In this document: in pieces, positions 43,361 through 51,571 of the stretch
Layout of the letters: every line of letters begins with the position of its first letter
How positions within the stretch are numbered: the first letter of the stretch is position 1
From: Cyanobacteria bacterium TGS_CYA1
Lineage (GTDB): Bacteria > Cyanobacteriota > Vampirovibrionia > Obscuribacterales > Obscuribacteraceae
NCBI GenBank assembly: GCA_026129135.1
Contig: JAHCIQ010000009.1
Location: forward strand, 62,001 to 126,000
Length of the DNA: 64,000 nucleotides
Direction: 5' to 3'
Translations under genes and position numbers: made by a program
The notes under the pieces: generated by a model
The model's input: only the letters and a program-made list of their open reading frames with translations
Databases searched by the model: none
What the model was told of the DNA's origin: nothing

Positions 43361-44194
43361 ATGGCTAACCACTCGAGTCTTTCCGGCAAACGAATTCTCG
43401 TCACCAGAGCCTCATTCAATCAACAGACCGAAGACGACCTTACCAGTCGACTGACTGAAAAGGGCGCAAGCGTAGTCGAGAAGCCACTTTTGAGCATAGA
43501 CCCTCCATCTTCATACGAAGCTTTAGACAGAGAACTAAATGAATTGAATAAGTTCGACTGGATAGTTTTTGCCAGTCCCAGAGCGGTCGAGAGTGTAATT
43601 TCGCGCTTGATTATTTTGTTCAATTTGACTAATGCAAAAGAAGCGTTGACATTTTTCCAAAACTCAAAAGTGGCTGTAGTAGGCAAATCCACTGCCAACT
43701 GCCTGAAAAATTTTGGCATTAAAGTGGATTTTCAGCCTAAGAATTTCAGTGCAAACGATCTGGTGAAAGAATTTCCAGTGCGGGATCTTGCAGGATTGAA
43801 AATTTTCTGGCCTCGAACACTTGCCGGCGAATCTACCATTCATGATGGGCTCCAAGCTCTTGGGGCACGGGTTATAATGGCTGAAGCATATTCTTCTAAC
43901 CTGCCAAAGTCTAGTGAAAATCTTGCACTTGAGCTTGCAAACCTGATGAATAGCCAACTCGATGTAGTGACATTCACAAGCTCGCAAACGATTCGCAATT
44001 TCGTTTCGGTGCTCGAATCTCAAAAAATCTGTCAAAAACTATCAGATCGTTATCCAGATGTAATCGTGGCTGTTATCGGTCCTAAAACAGCTCAAACAGC
44101 AATTGAAATTTATGGCAAAGCAGATGTCGTGGCCGGGGAATATACTATTGAAGGGCTAGTTTCGTCCCTCGAGCGCTTTTTGCAGCACAGCTGA
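43361..44194 (+). CDS. hemD: Uroporphyrinogen-III synthase
   Basis: 277 residues with the loose HemD pattern: GKRILVTRA near the start, DWIVFASPRAVESV, VAVVGKSTANCL, FWPRTLAGESTIHDGLQALG, DVVTFTSSQTIRNFV and VAVIGPKTAQTAIEIYG near the end. It closes and inverts ring D of hydroxymethylbilane. The family is poorly conserved, but the order hemA-hemC-hemD makes the call firm. The stop is followed immediately by the next gene. Confidence 0.92.
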   Translation: MANHSSLSGKRILVTRASFNQQTEDDLTSRLTEKGASVVEKPLLSIDPPSSYEALDRELNELNKFDWIVFASPRAVESVISRLIILFNLTNAKEALTFFQNSKVAVVGKSTANCLKNFGIKVDFQPKNFSANDLVKEFPVRDLAGLKIFWPRTLAGESTIHDGLQALGARVIMAEAYSSNLPKSSENLALELANLMNSQLDVVTFTSSQTIRNFVSVLESQKICQKLSDRYPDVIVAVIGPKTAQTAIEIYGKADVVAGEYTIEGLVSSLERFLQHS

Positions 44195-44195
44195 A

Positions 44196-46451
44196 ATGAA
44201 TCAGGAAGACCAGCTAAACATCCTCGACACTTGCATAGACCGAATTTCTGACATGGATGGTCATGTAGTTCGTTTTGCCCAAAGCCCGTGGGATGCCGAT
44301 AATTTAAAGCGACTGGCAGAACATTTTTCCATTCTTGCCGAAATCTCTAAGACCAAAGAACAGATGCGCCTTTCTGATATTTACGATATTGCCTGTTCAG
44401 GACAAAATTTGTGCACTACTATCATTGCGCGTCAGCCTGACGACGTAATCGTGTACTGGCGCAGCTTCAAAGAGATGCTCAGTCAAATTCGCAGCCTTTT
44501 CGAAAAAGAAAAAGAACGGATCCTTACCATGCCCGATGAGCGAGGACAGCGCGGGGTGCAGAACCATGCTGGGCAAAGCCAGAATATGCCTACGTCATAC
44601 GATTCGACAGCAGGTTATGACACTTACGGTGGCTCCGGGGCTTCAGGCGCTCCAGGAGCGTTTAGAGCCTCCGGCGCTTACGATGCTTACAGCTCGACAG
44701 GAAATGCGGCTCTAAATTCGCCCGGTAATCCCCCCGGAAACTCGCCTGGACACACTGATGCATTTGGCTCTTTTGGTGGTTCGGGACCTCCCGCAAGTCC
44801 ATCCCCACAAACTGCAAATGCCAGCTCTAGTGTAGGTGCGCATTTGAAGTCCGGGTTTGGCACGAGCTCTGTATCTGAAGCTTCAATCAAATTGCCGCCT
44901 TCTTCCAATTTGCCTCCGTCAGCTTCTCAATTTTCACTCCGGGCTCAGCAACCGCCATCTAACCCATCCCAAGCTGGTGCCACCACACAAGCGCCGATGC
45001 AAACTCCAATGCAAACTCCGATGCAAACTCCGATGCAATCTCCAATGCAGACTCCAACCCCTGTTCCGCTACCATCGCCCGCGCAGGCACCCGTGCAAAA
45101 TCCTGCTCAAACACACAATCAAATGCAAGCGCCCTATCCTTTTTCTACACCAGCTCCGTCTCCCGCACCTCAACAAGCTCCAGCACCACAGATAGTACCA
45201 ACGCACGACGTCGTGGTAGTGAGCAGTAATATGGAAAAACTGCGAGCACTATCAACTGCTTTATCGCATCAAGCCATTTCCGTTCGTCCCTGCAGCGATT
45301 TAAATCAAGCCTGGGAAACGACTTTGAATCACATGCCAAACGGAATTTTAGTCTGTGTTCCAGTGCAAGGCGGCAATGCTTATCAATTCATAAGTCAGAT
45401 CAGAGCGATTCCCGGCGGAGAAAATATCGCAATCGTTGTCTTAGGTGAAGAGCATGCATTTCTCGAATCGATAAACACGGTAAAAGCCAGAGCTGATGCC
45501 TTCCTTGCTTTACCAGTCGAAGTCGATGCCATACTGGAGAAATTCAGATATTTCTTTGGTCGGGGTAAGCCAGAGCTTTATCGAATTTTATGCATGGAGC
45601 AAGATCCACTGCAAGCCCAATCTGTAGTTGAGACCCTCGAGCGGGCGGGCTACAACGTTTTGTGGCAGAGCGATCCTTTTGCCTTTGAAGAATCGTTGTT
45701 AGCATTCAGTCCAGATTTGATTTTGCTCGATGCAGCTTCGAGTCAAATTGACGGTTTCGAGTTGTCGCGTTACGTAAGGCAGAGTGAGCGTTTTGCCACG
45801 GTACCTGTTTTATTCCTCACCGGTGAAAACAATCTCGAGGCCCATATGGAAGGCGCTCGCGCCCTGGCAGACGACTATCTGGTAAAGCCGGTAATTCCAG
45901 AATTATTGATCGCAACAGTAGCCGGGAAACTAGAACGGTTCCGCATTTTCAAAAAGCTTTTGAAAAATGACCCACTTACTCAAATCTTGAATTATGACCA
46001 CTTCGTCGACCTCGCCCAGAGATCACTCAAAGCCAGAGCCAATCTTCCCGGCGCATCGCGAGCGATCCTGACCGTTATAGATATCGACAATCTTAAAAGT
46101 CTCAACAACACATTTGGATTCGCTGTCGGAGACCGCACTTTGCTTGCCCTGGTACAAGTGATTCGCAAAGTTTTTCGCCATACCGATTTGATTGGACGCG
46201 TTGGAGGCGACCGCATCGCTATCCTCGATTATGGTCTGCCTCTGCGCGAAACGATGGAAACAGTTGATGACTTGCTTTTAAATTTCGCCCAAGTACCGCA
46301 CAAATCAAAAGGCAATATTTTCAAAGTTACAGCCAGTGCAGGCATTTCTGCGGCGATGGAGCAAGAACGCTTTTCGGACTTGCTTGAGCGAAGCTTAAGA
46401 GCCGTTCAAAATGCCAAGTCACAAGGTAAAGGGCGTATTTGTCAGGGCTGA
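44196..46451 (+). CDS. Two-receiver/GGDEF signalling protein embedded in the heme operon
   Basis: 751 residues. Residues about 1-110 are helical, perhaps HPt-like. About 115-345 form a disordered linker rich in Pro, Ser, Gly, Gln and Ala. A first receiver-like domain (about 347-455) lacks the phosphorylated Asp (ILVCVPV). A second (about 468-585) keeps it (ILLDAASS) and the Lys (LVKPV). The C-terminal GGDEF domain (about 600-745) reads GGDRI at the signature, so diguanylate cyclase activity is doubtful. It lies directly between hemD and hemB with no promoter space before it (1 base after hemD). This suggests a regulator cotranscribed with heme synthesis. Confidence 0.82.
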   Translation: MNQEDQLNILDTCIDRISDMDGHVVRFAQSPWDADNLKRLAEHFSILAEISKTKEQMRLSDIYDIACSGQNLCTTIIARQPDDVIVYWRSFKEMLSQIRSLFEKEKERILTMPDERGQRGVQNHAGQSQNMPTSYDSTAGYDTYGGSGASGAPGAFRASGAYDAYSSTGNAALNSPGNPPGNSPGHTDAFGSFGGSGPPASPSPQTANASSSVGAHLKSGFGTSSVSEASIKLPPSSNLPPSASQFSLRAQQPPSNPSQAGATTQAPMQTPMQTPMQTPMQSPMQTPTPVPLPSPAQAPVQNPAQTHNQMQAPYPFSTPAPSPAPQQAPAPQIVPTHDVVVVSSNMEKLRALSTALSHQAISVRPCSDLNQAWETTLNHMPNGILVCVPVQGGNAYQFISQIRAIPGGENIAIVVLGEEHAFLESINTVKARADAFLALPVEVDAILEKFRYFFGRGKPELYRILCMEQDPLQAQSVVETLERAGYNVLWQSDPFAFEESLLAFSPDLILLDAASSQIDGFELSRYVRQSERFATVPVLFLTGENNLEAHMEGARALADDYLVKPVIPELLIATVAGKLERFRIFKKLLKNDPLTQILNYDHFVDLAQRSLKARANLPGASRAILTVIDIDNLKSLNNTFGFAVGDRTLLALVQVIRKVFRHTDLIGRVGGDRIAILDYGLPLRETMETVDDLLLNFAQVPHKSKGNIFKVTASAGISAAMEQERFSDLLERSLRAVQNAKSQGKGRICQG
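44997..45056 (+). repeat. Five tandem 12-bp repeats in the linker of the receiver/GGDEF protein
   Basis: Units of ATGCAAACTCCA with single-base variants repeat five times and encode Met-Gln-Thr/Ser-Pro. Because 12 is a multiple of three, unit number can vary without frameshift. The flanking linker also contains Gly-Ala-Ser-rich and Pro-Gln-rich stretches. Confidence 0.85.
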
Positions 46452-46502
46452 GCAAAACATATATACTATTATCTTCATATCGCAAGGAGAATCCGACCGA
46501 AG

Positions 46503-47543
46503 ATGACTAATCTGGTCACGGAGTCAGCCAAATCGCGACTCAACATAAGCGAATCTCAATTTGATCCCATTTACCGTACGCGTCGTATGCGTTCCAGCCA
46601 AGCGCTTAGAGCCATGGTCCGCGAAACAAAAATCGACCTGAAAAAACTTATCCATCCGCTTTTTCTAATTGAAGGCAGAGGCAAAGATAAGAAAAATCCC
46701 ATAAATTCGATGCCTGGCTTCTGTCAGCAAACAGTCGAATCAGCCCTGTTCGAGCTAGAAAATATTCAGAAACTAGGTCTGGGTTCAGTGATTCTTTTTG
46801 GCATACCAGACCAAAAGGACACAGAAGCCAGCCAGTCATACGAAGAAGCAGGCATAATTCAACAAGCAATTCGGGCTTTTAAGAAAGAGTTTCCCGAACT
46901 GGTCGTAATCGCCGACACCTGCTTGTGCGAGTATATGAGTCACGGTCATTGCGGTATCGTATGCGATGGGCAAATTGAAAATGATGCGAGTTTGAACATT
47001 TTAGCCAAAGCGGCTCTGGCTCAAGCTCAAGCTGGTGCAGATATAATAGCTCCTTCCGACATGATGGACGGAAGAGTTGCAGCGATTCGCCAAACATTAG
47101 ATGAGAACGGTTTTTCAAACACTCCAATAATGGCTTACAGTGCGAAGTTCGCTTCAGCATTTTATGGTCCATTTCGCGAAGCTGCTCAATCGGCACCACA
47201 ATTTGGTGATCGTAAGAGCTATCAAATGGATCCTGCCAATGGACGTGAAGCCTTGCGCGAAGTGGAATTAGACATAATGGAAGGAGCTGATATCGTGATG
47301 GTGAAGCCAGCTTTGCCCTACCTTGATGTCATTCATGCTACTCGACAAATTACAAACCTTCCGGTGGCGGCATACAACGTTTCAGGCGAATATTCGATGG
47401 TCAAAGCAGCTGCTCAAAATGGCTGGATTGACGAAAAGAAAGTTGTAGAAGAAGTACTAACTTCTATAACCCGAGCAGGAGCCGACTTGATAATCACTTA
47501 TCACGCTAGAGACTTTGCAAACTGGACTAAGGCTCAAGCGTAA
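46503..47543 (+). CDS. hemB: Porphobilinogen synthase (delta-aminolevulinic acid dehydratase)
   Basis: 346 residues. It condenses two 5-aminolevulinate molecules to porphobilinogen. Visible: [18 protein letters not shown] at the start; the metal region [28 protein letters not shown]; and the two Schiff-base lysines in [13 protein letters not shown] (about 215) and [10 protein letters not shown] (about 268). The Cys-rich metal loop ([13 protein letters not shown]) keeps three Cys as in zinc enzymes. It follows the GGDEF protein by 51 bases and completes a hemA-C-D-x-B run. Confidence 0.96.
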   Translation: MTNLVTESAKSRLNISESQFDPIYRTRRMRSSQALRAMVRETKIDLKKLIHPLFLIEGRGKDKKNPINSMPGFCQQTVESALFELENIQKLGLGSVILFGIPDQKDTEASQSYEEAGIIQQAIRAFKKEFPELVVIADTCLCEYMSHGHCGIVCDGQIENDASLNILAKAALAQAQAGADIIAPSDMMDGRVAAIRQTLDENGFSNTPIMAYSAKFASAFYGPFREAAQSAPQFGDRKSYQMDPANGREALREVELDIMEGADIVMVKPALPYLDVIHATRQITNLPVAAYNVSGEYSMVKAAAQNGWIDEKKVVEEVLTSITRAGADLIITYHARDFANWTKAQA

Positions 47544-47583
47544 CCCACAAGTAGGGTATAACACTGTTAGAGGGAACAAGGGA

Positions 47584-48051
47584 ATGAAAACCAGCACGGC
47601 TTACCAAATCAGCTTCGCCAATCCTTTTGCCGATCTTTATCTCGACAAGGAAAACGGTGAGTTCGCTCTGGATTTTCGTCGTCAGGAAATCACCATTTAT
47701 TTAAATCACACCCAGTATCAAGCTCTTGTTTTATTAATTCAGCAAAGCATGGAAGATGAAAACTTCATCGAATTGCTCAACTGGCAACAGGATCCCTTGC
47801 AGTGCGAAGAGAATCACCTCATTGAAGTCTGTGGGCTCGAACATATCGTCTGCATGTCGTGCACACCAGCATGTGAGCGAGTGAAGCTAACCTTTGACAT
47901 AGGCGTGGCAGTCGACCTTTCGTTTGCTGATTATCAAGGTCTTTCTCAGTTGATCAAAGAAGCCCAGGCAGACTTAGAATGGCGCCGTGAGCTTCTTAAA
48001 TGGAATATTTCAGACAATGGCAACGACTTTGCCATGGGTGCTCAGGACTAA
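47584..48051 (+). CDS. Hypothetical protein with two similar half-domains
   Basis: 155 residues from ATG 47584 (GAGGG about 9 bases upstream), with an in-frame longer start overlapping hemB considered unlikely. Two stretches resemble each other: EITIYLNHTQYQALVLLIQQ and AVDLSFADYQGLSQLIKEAQ, each a beta-strand then helix, suggesting an internal duplication. A CGLEHIVCMSCTPAC segment between them has four Cys and might bind metal. No signal peptide or known family was recognised. It follows hemB and probably shares its transcript, with palindrome copy 4 immediately after the stop. Confidence 0.6.
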   Translation: MKTSTAYQISFANPFADLYLDKENGEFALDFRRQEITIYLNHTQYQALVLLIQQSMEDENFIELLNWQQDPLQCEENHLIEVCGLEHIVCMSCTPACERVKLTFDIGVAVDLSFADYQGLSQLIKEAQADLEWRRELLKWNISDNGNDFAMGAQD

Positions 48052-48054
48052 TTA

Positions 48055-48092
48055 ATAAAAAACGAACCGATATCGGCTTATTTATTTTGGAT
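48055..48092. repeat. Dispersed palindrome, copy 4 (imperfect)
   Basis: Contains CGAACCGATATCGGCTTA between an A-rich left flank and a T-rich right flank, centred at 48071/48072. Two mismatches and one G-T pair separate it from the perfect form. It starts 3 bases beyond the stop of the gene at 47584, where a terminator would be expected for the heme transcript. Confidence 0.78.
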
Positions 48093-48220
48093 GATATCGA
48101 TTTTGATGTCCGTCGGACCAACGGATTTTCATGCTCTAAAAGCTATTGAAGTGCATCCAAAATGTTATAGTGGTTTATATCCTTACTGACATCCACATCC
48201 CAGTTTGTGCGCATTTCGTC

Positions 48221-48226
48221 TATAAT
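48221..48226 (+). promoter_or_regulatory. -10 element of the SRP RNA promoter
   Basis: A perfect TATAAT lies 10 bases before the first base of the proposed SRP RNA. No good -35 hexamer stands at the usual distance, so it may depend on another element. Confidence 0.5.
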
Positions 48227-48235
48227 TAGACCTTA

Positions 48236-48328
48236 CAGATCGTTGGGTGCGGCGAAATCCGACGAACCTGGTCAGGGGGGAAACCCAGCAGCCATAAGTT
48301 GAGTATTTTGGGTGCATCCAGCGATCTG
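48236..48328 (+). ncRNA. ffs: Signal recognition particle RNA, small bacterial type
   Basis: About 93 bases. The ends pair over some 15 positions (48236-48250 with 48314-48328, including G-U pairs). The conserved core CCTGGTCAGG, an apical GGG-GAAA-CCC stem-loop and AGCAGCC follow in order, forming helix 8 with the symmetric loop that binds Ffh. The usual GGAA tetraloop with CC/GG stem is replaced by GAAA with GGG/CCC. SRP RNA directs membrane-protein targeting with Ffh. The MshEN-like coding frame begins 28 bases after its end. Confidence 0.9.
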
Positions 48329-48356
48329 AAAATAAACAGGGTGACAGGCGAGAATA

Positions 48357-48653
48357 ATGACCAATAAAGACTCTAAAGCTAATTCAAGTACCAAGGATTC
48401 AGGAAACGGCAGTGTCGAGACTGAATCTGGCGAACCTAGATATTTACTTGGACAAATCCTTGTCGACCTCAATTACATAACTGTTTATCAGCTAGACGAA
48501 GCTCTTAGCATCCAAAAAAATGATGTTAATGCCGGCAGAGACAATAAACCATTGGGACAAATTCTGCTGGAATTGGGTTATTGCGGTCCTAACCAATTGA
48601 TTAGAGCAATTCAGGTCCAAGTGGAACTGAGAAAAAAGGCTGAGAGCAAATAA
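48357..48653 (+). CDS. Stand-alone MshEN/T2SSE_N-like domain protein
   Basis: 98 residues. After a Ser/Asn-rich start of 25 residues, two motifs in tandem match the MshEN pattern (an LG followed by a helix and a Q): RYLLGQILVDLNYITVYQLD with AISIQ-type ending, and PLGQILLELGYCGPNQLIRA ending IQVQ. In MshE ATPases this domain binds cyclic di-GMP, with the Arg of the first motif contacting the nucleotide; an Arg is present here. No ATPase domain follows. It sits between the SRP RNA and a degenerate sensor kinase. c-di-GMP binding is inference. Confidence 0.68.
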   Translation: MTNKDSKANSSTKDSGNGSVETESGEPRYLLGQILVDLNYITVYQLDEALSIQKNDVNAGRDNKPLGQILLELGYCGPNQLIRAIQVQVELRKKAESK

Positions 48654-48693
48654 AAAAAGGAGCTAAACTTCTTAATATAGAGGTCGCTTCTTC

Positions 48694-51078
48694 TTGGGAA
48701 TAACATCAAAACTTTTTTTCTATTTCGTAGTCGTGATTATTGTCATGATGACTGGTTGGACATGTAGTTCGACCCTCAATGACTTTGTACAATCTCGTCT
48801 TCAAGCTGACCGAAAAGTGGGTGTTGCAGCTAAAAAGATGGCAGATGATTTTCAGGTTGTCATCGCTATGTGTAAACGTTTGGCGGGACAACTTTCATCA
48901 TCGTCCGATTTCAAAAGCGCCGCTCTCAAAAAGAATTCGAATGCAATCGCTGAAGAGATGAACAAAATTCTTTCGCAGGAAAGATTCACTGGCACGGGCT
49001 GCTTATTCGATAAGAATGGAAAAGTGATTTACAGCACAGAGCCGCCAGCAGCGGGCTTTAATGCGCAAGCTTTCGAGTCTTTCCGCAATGTGATGCGCGA
49101 TGGAGAAACTTTCTGCAATTTTTCCGAACTGAATCTTTCACCCGGTTTGAGTATTTCCTGTCTCGTGCCAATGACTGATCCTTCTGGCAATATTGCTTGT
49201 GTACTTGGAATCATTCAGCCCTTGAACATGGAATTTCTCACCGGAGAAATGACTAAACTGAGCCTCGATGAAGCTGATCCCATAACAAATATGGATGTCG
49301 TTCTGCTTTCAAGCAGAGCAAATCGCATCGTAAGCATCACTCCAAGCCTGGTCAGAAGCGGAGGGAGCTTTATTCCAGACCTTAGTAAGAACGGCGTAAA
49401 GGCCATTCCAGGCTCTCCCTATGGTTTGGTTGCGCCTTTACTGAAGCCATTTTTCCCGATCGACTTAAAACGTGCTGATAAAAGCTTCGAAAAAGATAAC
49501 CGCTGGTGGTATCAAGTTCCTTTCTTAAATCCTGGCGACAAGAAAGAATACGCAAGAATTTTACTATCTACGCCATTGACCGACTCTCCTTCTAAATTTA
49601 TTGGATCGCTTGTTGCAGCACTTGGATTTGGAATCGTCGCATTCGTCTTGAGCTTGATTTTTTCTGTGGCCATCAATGCCCAGGTGCGAAAGCCTCTGCG
49701 TTTTTTGATTTCGCGCACCAAAGATATAGCCAACAAAAAGGCGATAATCCAGTCGTTAGATCAACTGCACGGCGAATGGATGGAACTGGGAGAACTAATT
49801 GATACGGCTGTTTCCACCATGCGCTCGTCCACTCAGAATTTGAAATCGAAAATGCACGACCAGAAAGAAGAACTGGCCGAAAAGAGCAAACAAGCAGAAG
49901 AAGCAGCACTCAAGCTAGAGACACTGAGCAAACAGATAAGCACGCAAACTCGTCAGATTTCGGAAGTCTCCAAACAAATTAACCAGGCAAACAGGCAAGC
50001 TGTAATCTTGCAGCACAAGCTAGATGCAGTGCTTCAATCATCGACTGAAGGTTTTTTGATCATCGATCAATTTGGCAACGTACTTTCAGCAAATCCAGTT
50101 TTTCTAAACTGGGTAGGTCTTTCGGAAGGTCAGACTTCAGGTAAGTTGTGCTTTGACCTGGTCAGACGTCCTGACGCCGGCAGAGCTAGTCTTGCAAGCA
50201 TTAATTTTGCTCGCTCGACCGACCCGAACATCGTGATTAATAATTTTCATCCCGAAGGTGTTGTCTTTCATGCAAGTCAGGACAAAAAAATCGAAGTTCT
50301 GATGCACTTGCAACCAATAACTGGCGAAGACAATCAAATTCAAGGCTATGTGATGGTTCTGCGCGACAAATCAATTCGCAGCGAAAATGCTCAACTGCGT
50401 CAAGAACTGGTCGCAATGCTGAAAGACGCCATCAGAGCTCCTCTGGCGCAAGGAGAATCCAGATGGTCAGCCATAATGTCGCAAGCGACGAATAACATGC
50501 ATCCTCAAGTGGCGAAAGCGCTTGCGGAACTTCACTCCAATTATCAGAATCTGCTTGGAGTGGTCGATAGCTATCTTATGATGTATGGAGGAATTGTCCC
50601 AGAGCCAGTGGCTCCGCGAGACTCCATAATCATTTCTCGACTGGTCTCGGATTGTCTCGAAGAAGTGAGCCCGATTGCTCAGCAAAGACAACTTATGCTC
50701 GACTACAAAGCTGCTACAGGTTTACCTCAAGTAAGCACGAATAAAGAAGCAGTAAAAAGCATTCTCACTAATTCGTTAAATAGACTGATAGATGCCACTG
50801 CTCCCGGTGGGCGAGTGCGAGTGGAAAGTTCCATCCGGAACAAAGAAATGCGTCTAAGCGTGACCAGTTCTGGCCCTGGACTGTCTGAAGAAGAAATCGC
50901 AGACATGTTCGCTGGCTTCATCGAAGGCAAGCACACCGAAAACACCTACAGTCAGCGTCTTTCCATGTATCTTGCACGAAATAACGTTGAGCGCCTGGGC
51001 GGTAAAATATGGGCGGAATCAGAAGCTGGACGAGGTATAGGGATTTATTTCACTCTTCCAGTTCACACCAGCAACTAG
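48694..51078 (+). CDS. Membrane sensor protein of histidine-kinase architecture lacking the phospho-acceptor His
   Basis: 794 residues starting at TTG 48694 with AGAGGT about 9-10 bases upstream. Order: membrane segment (5-25), a periplasmic Cache-like sensor (about 30-300), a second membrane segment (about 302-325), HAMP-like (about 328-375), a Lys/Gln/Glu coiled coil (375-440), PAS (about 445-560), a dimerisation region, and a C-terminal ATPase fold. The dimerisation motif reads KDAIRAPL where SHELRTPL is usual, so the His is missing. The ATPase boxes are also eroded (VTSSGPGLS lacks the usual Asp), although WAESEAGRGIGIYFTLP is kept. It is probably a signalling pseudokinase. Confidence 0.78.
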   Translation: MGITSKLFFYFVVVIIVMMTGWTCSSTLNDFVQSRLQADRKVGVAAKKMADDFQVVIAMCKRLAGQLSSSSDFKSAALKKNSNAIAEEMNKILSQERFTGTGCLFDKNGKVIYSTEPPAAGFNAQAFESFRNVMRDGETFCNFSELNLSPGLSISCLVPMTDPSGNIACVLGIIQPLNMEFLTGEMTKLSLDEADPITNMDVVLLSSRANRIVSITPSLVRSGGSFIPDLSKNGVKAIPGSPYGLVAPLLKPFFPIDLKRADKSFEKDNRWWYQVPFLNPGDKKEYARILLSTPLTDSPSKFIGSLVAALGFGIVAFVLSLIFSVAINAQVRKPLRFLISRTKDIANKKAIIQSLDQLHGEWMELGELIDTAVSTMRSSTQNLKSKMHDQKEELAEKSKQAEEAALKLETLSKQISTQTRQISEVSKQINQANRQAVILQHKLDAVLQSSTEGFLIIDQFGNVLSANPVFLNWVGLSEGQTSGKLCFDLVRRPDAGRASLASINFARSTDPNIVINNFHPEGVVFHASQDKKIEVLMHLQPITGEDNQIQGYVMVLRDKSIRSENAQLRQELVAMLKDAIRAPLAQGESRWSAIMSQATNNMHPQVAKALAELHSNYQNLLGVVDSYLMMYGGIVPEPVAPRDSIIISRLVSDCLEEVSPIAQQRQLMLDYKAATGLPQVSTNKEAVKSILTNSLNRLIDATAPGGRVRVESSIRNKEMRLSVTSSGPGLSEEEIADMFAGFIEGKHTENTYSQRLSMYLARNNVERLGGKIWAESEAGRGIGIYFTLPVHTSN

Positions 51079-51185
51079 ATTAAAAGCTGAAAAATTTGTC
51101 TAAAAAATCAACCGGCTGATAGAATGAAATTAGCGTGCACCAGGATCAAAATTTTTATCAACTTGCTCAATTCCGAGTTCTTCGG

Positions 51186-51208
51186 TGGCGGGTATTCCCA
51201 GCCACTAT
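51186..51208. other. Hairpin in the region after the sensor gene
   Basis: GTGGC-GGG-TATT-CCC-A-GCCAC forms eight pairs with one bulged A and a four-base loop. It lies about 110 bases after the sensor stop (51078) and 90 bases before the Flp pilin start. No T-tract follows directly. It could be a terminator without U-tract or a leader structure; the rest of the 220-base gap shows no gene. Confidence 0.35.
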
Positions 51209-51298
51209 ATCTTACTATTTCATAGGTTCATACTAAAAAAACTGGTCTTATAGGTTCCATTTCAGCTTGATTTGTTTTACCGTTAGGGGTGAAGTTGA

Positions 51299-51571
51299 AT
51301 GGACCTCGACCAGAAAAACGAACCGATATCGGTTTATTTTTTTAAAAATATGACAAAGCTAAAATTCAAAATCAAAAAATCAGTTCGCAAAGAAGATGGG
51401 CAGGGAATAGCCGAATACGGCGCTCTTCTTGCTTTTGTAGCAACTCTGGTTGCTCTAGCTTTTGCATTTGCTCCAGGAAAACTCGCTCCAGCGGTGTCAA
51501 GCGCCTTTTCATCTGTTGCGCAAGAGTTAAACAATGAATCAGATGCAGCAAGTGCAGCAAGTGGCTCCTGA
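51299..51571 (+). CDS. Flp/Fap-type pilin precursor
   Basis: 90 residues from ATG 51299, chosen because AGGGG lies 9 bases upstream; ATG 51350 (MTKLKF) lacks a ribosome site. The prepilin pattern DGQGIAEYGALLAFVATLV fits the Flp consensus of G, four residues, then Glu-Tyr, giving cleavage after the first G (about residue 39) and a mature hydrophobic helix. Residues 7-16 (NEPISVYFFK) are encoded by palindrome copy 5. The mature pilin is about 51 residues, Ala/Ser-rich at the end. Flp pilins polymerise through Tad machinery; tadABC genes are not in the window, though TadG-like proteins occur at 25-31 kb. Confidence 0.78.
   Translation: MDLDQKNEPISVYFFKNMTKLKFKIKKSVRKEDGQGIAEYGALLAFVATLVALAFAFAPGKLAPAVSSAFSSVAQELNNESDAASAASGS
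51312..51346. repeat. Dispersed palindrome, copy 5, inside the Flp pilin leader
   Basis: CGAACCGATATCGGTTTA with an A-tract on the left and seven T on the right, centred at 51327/51328. It lies 14 bases after ATG 51299 and just upstream of the alternative ATG 51350. If it is a terminator it would sit within the first codons of the pilin message. Confidence 0.85.
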
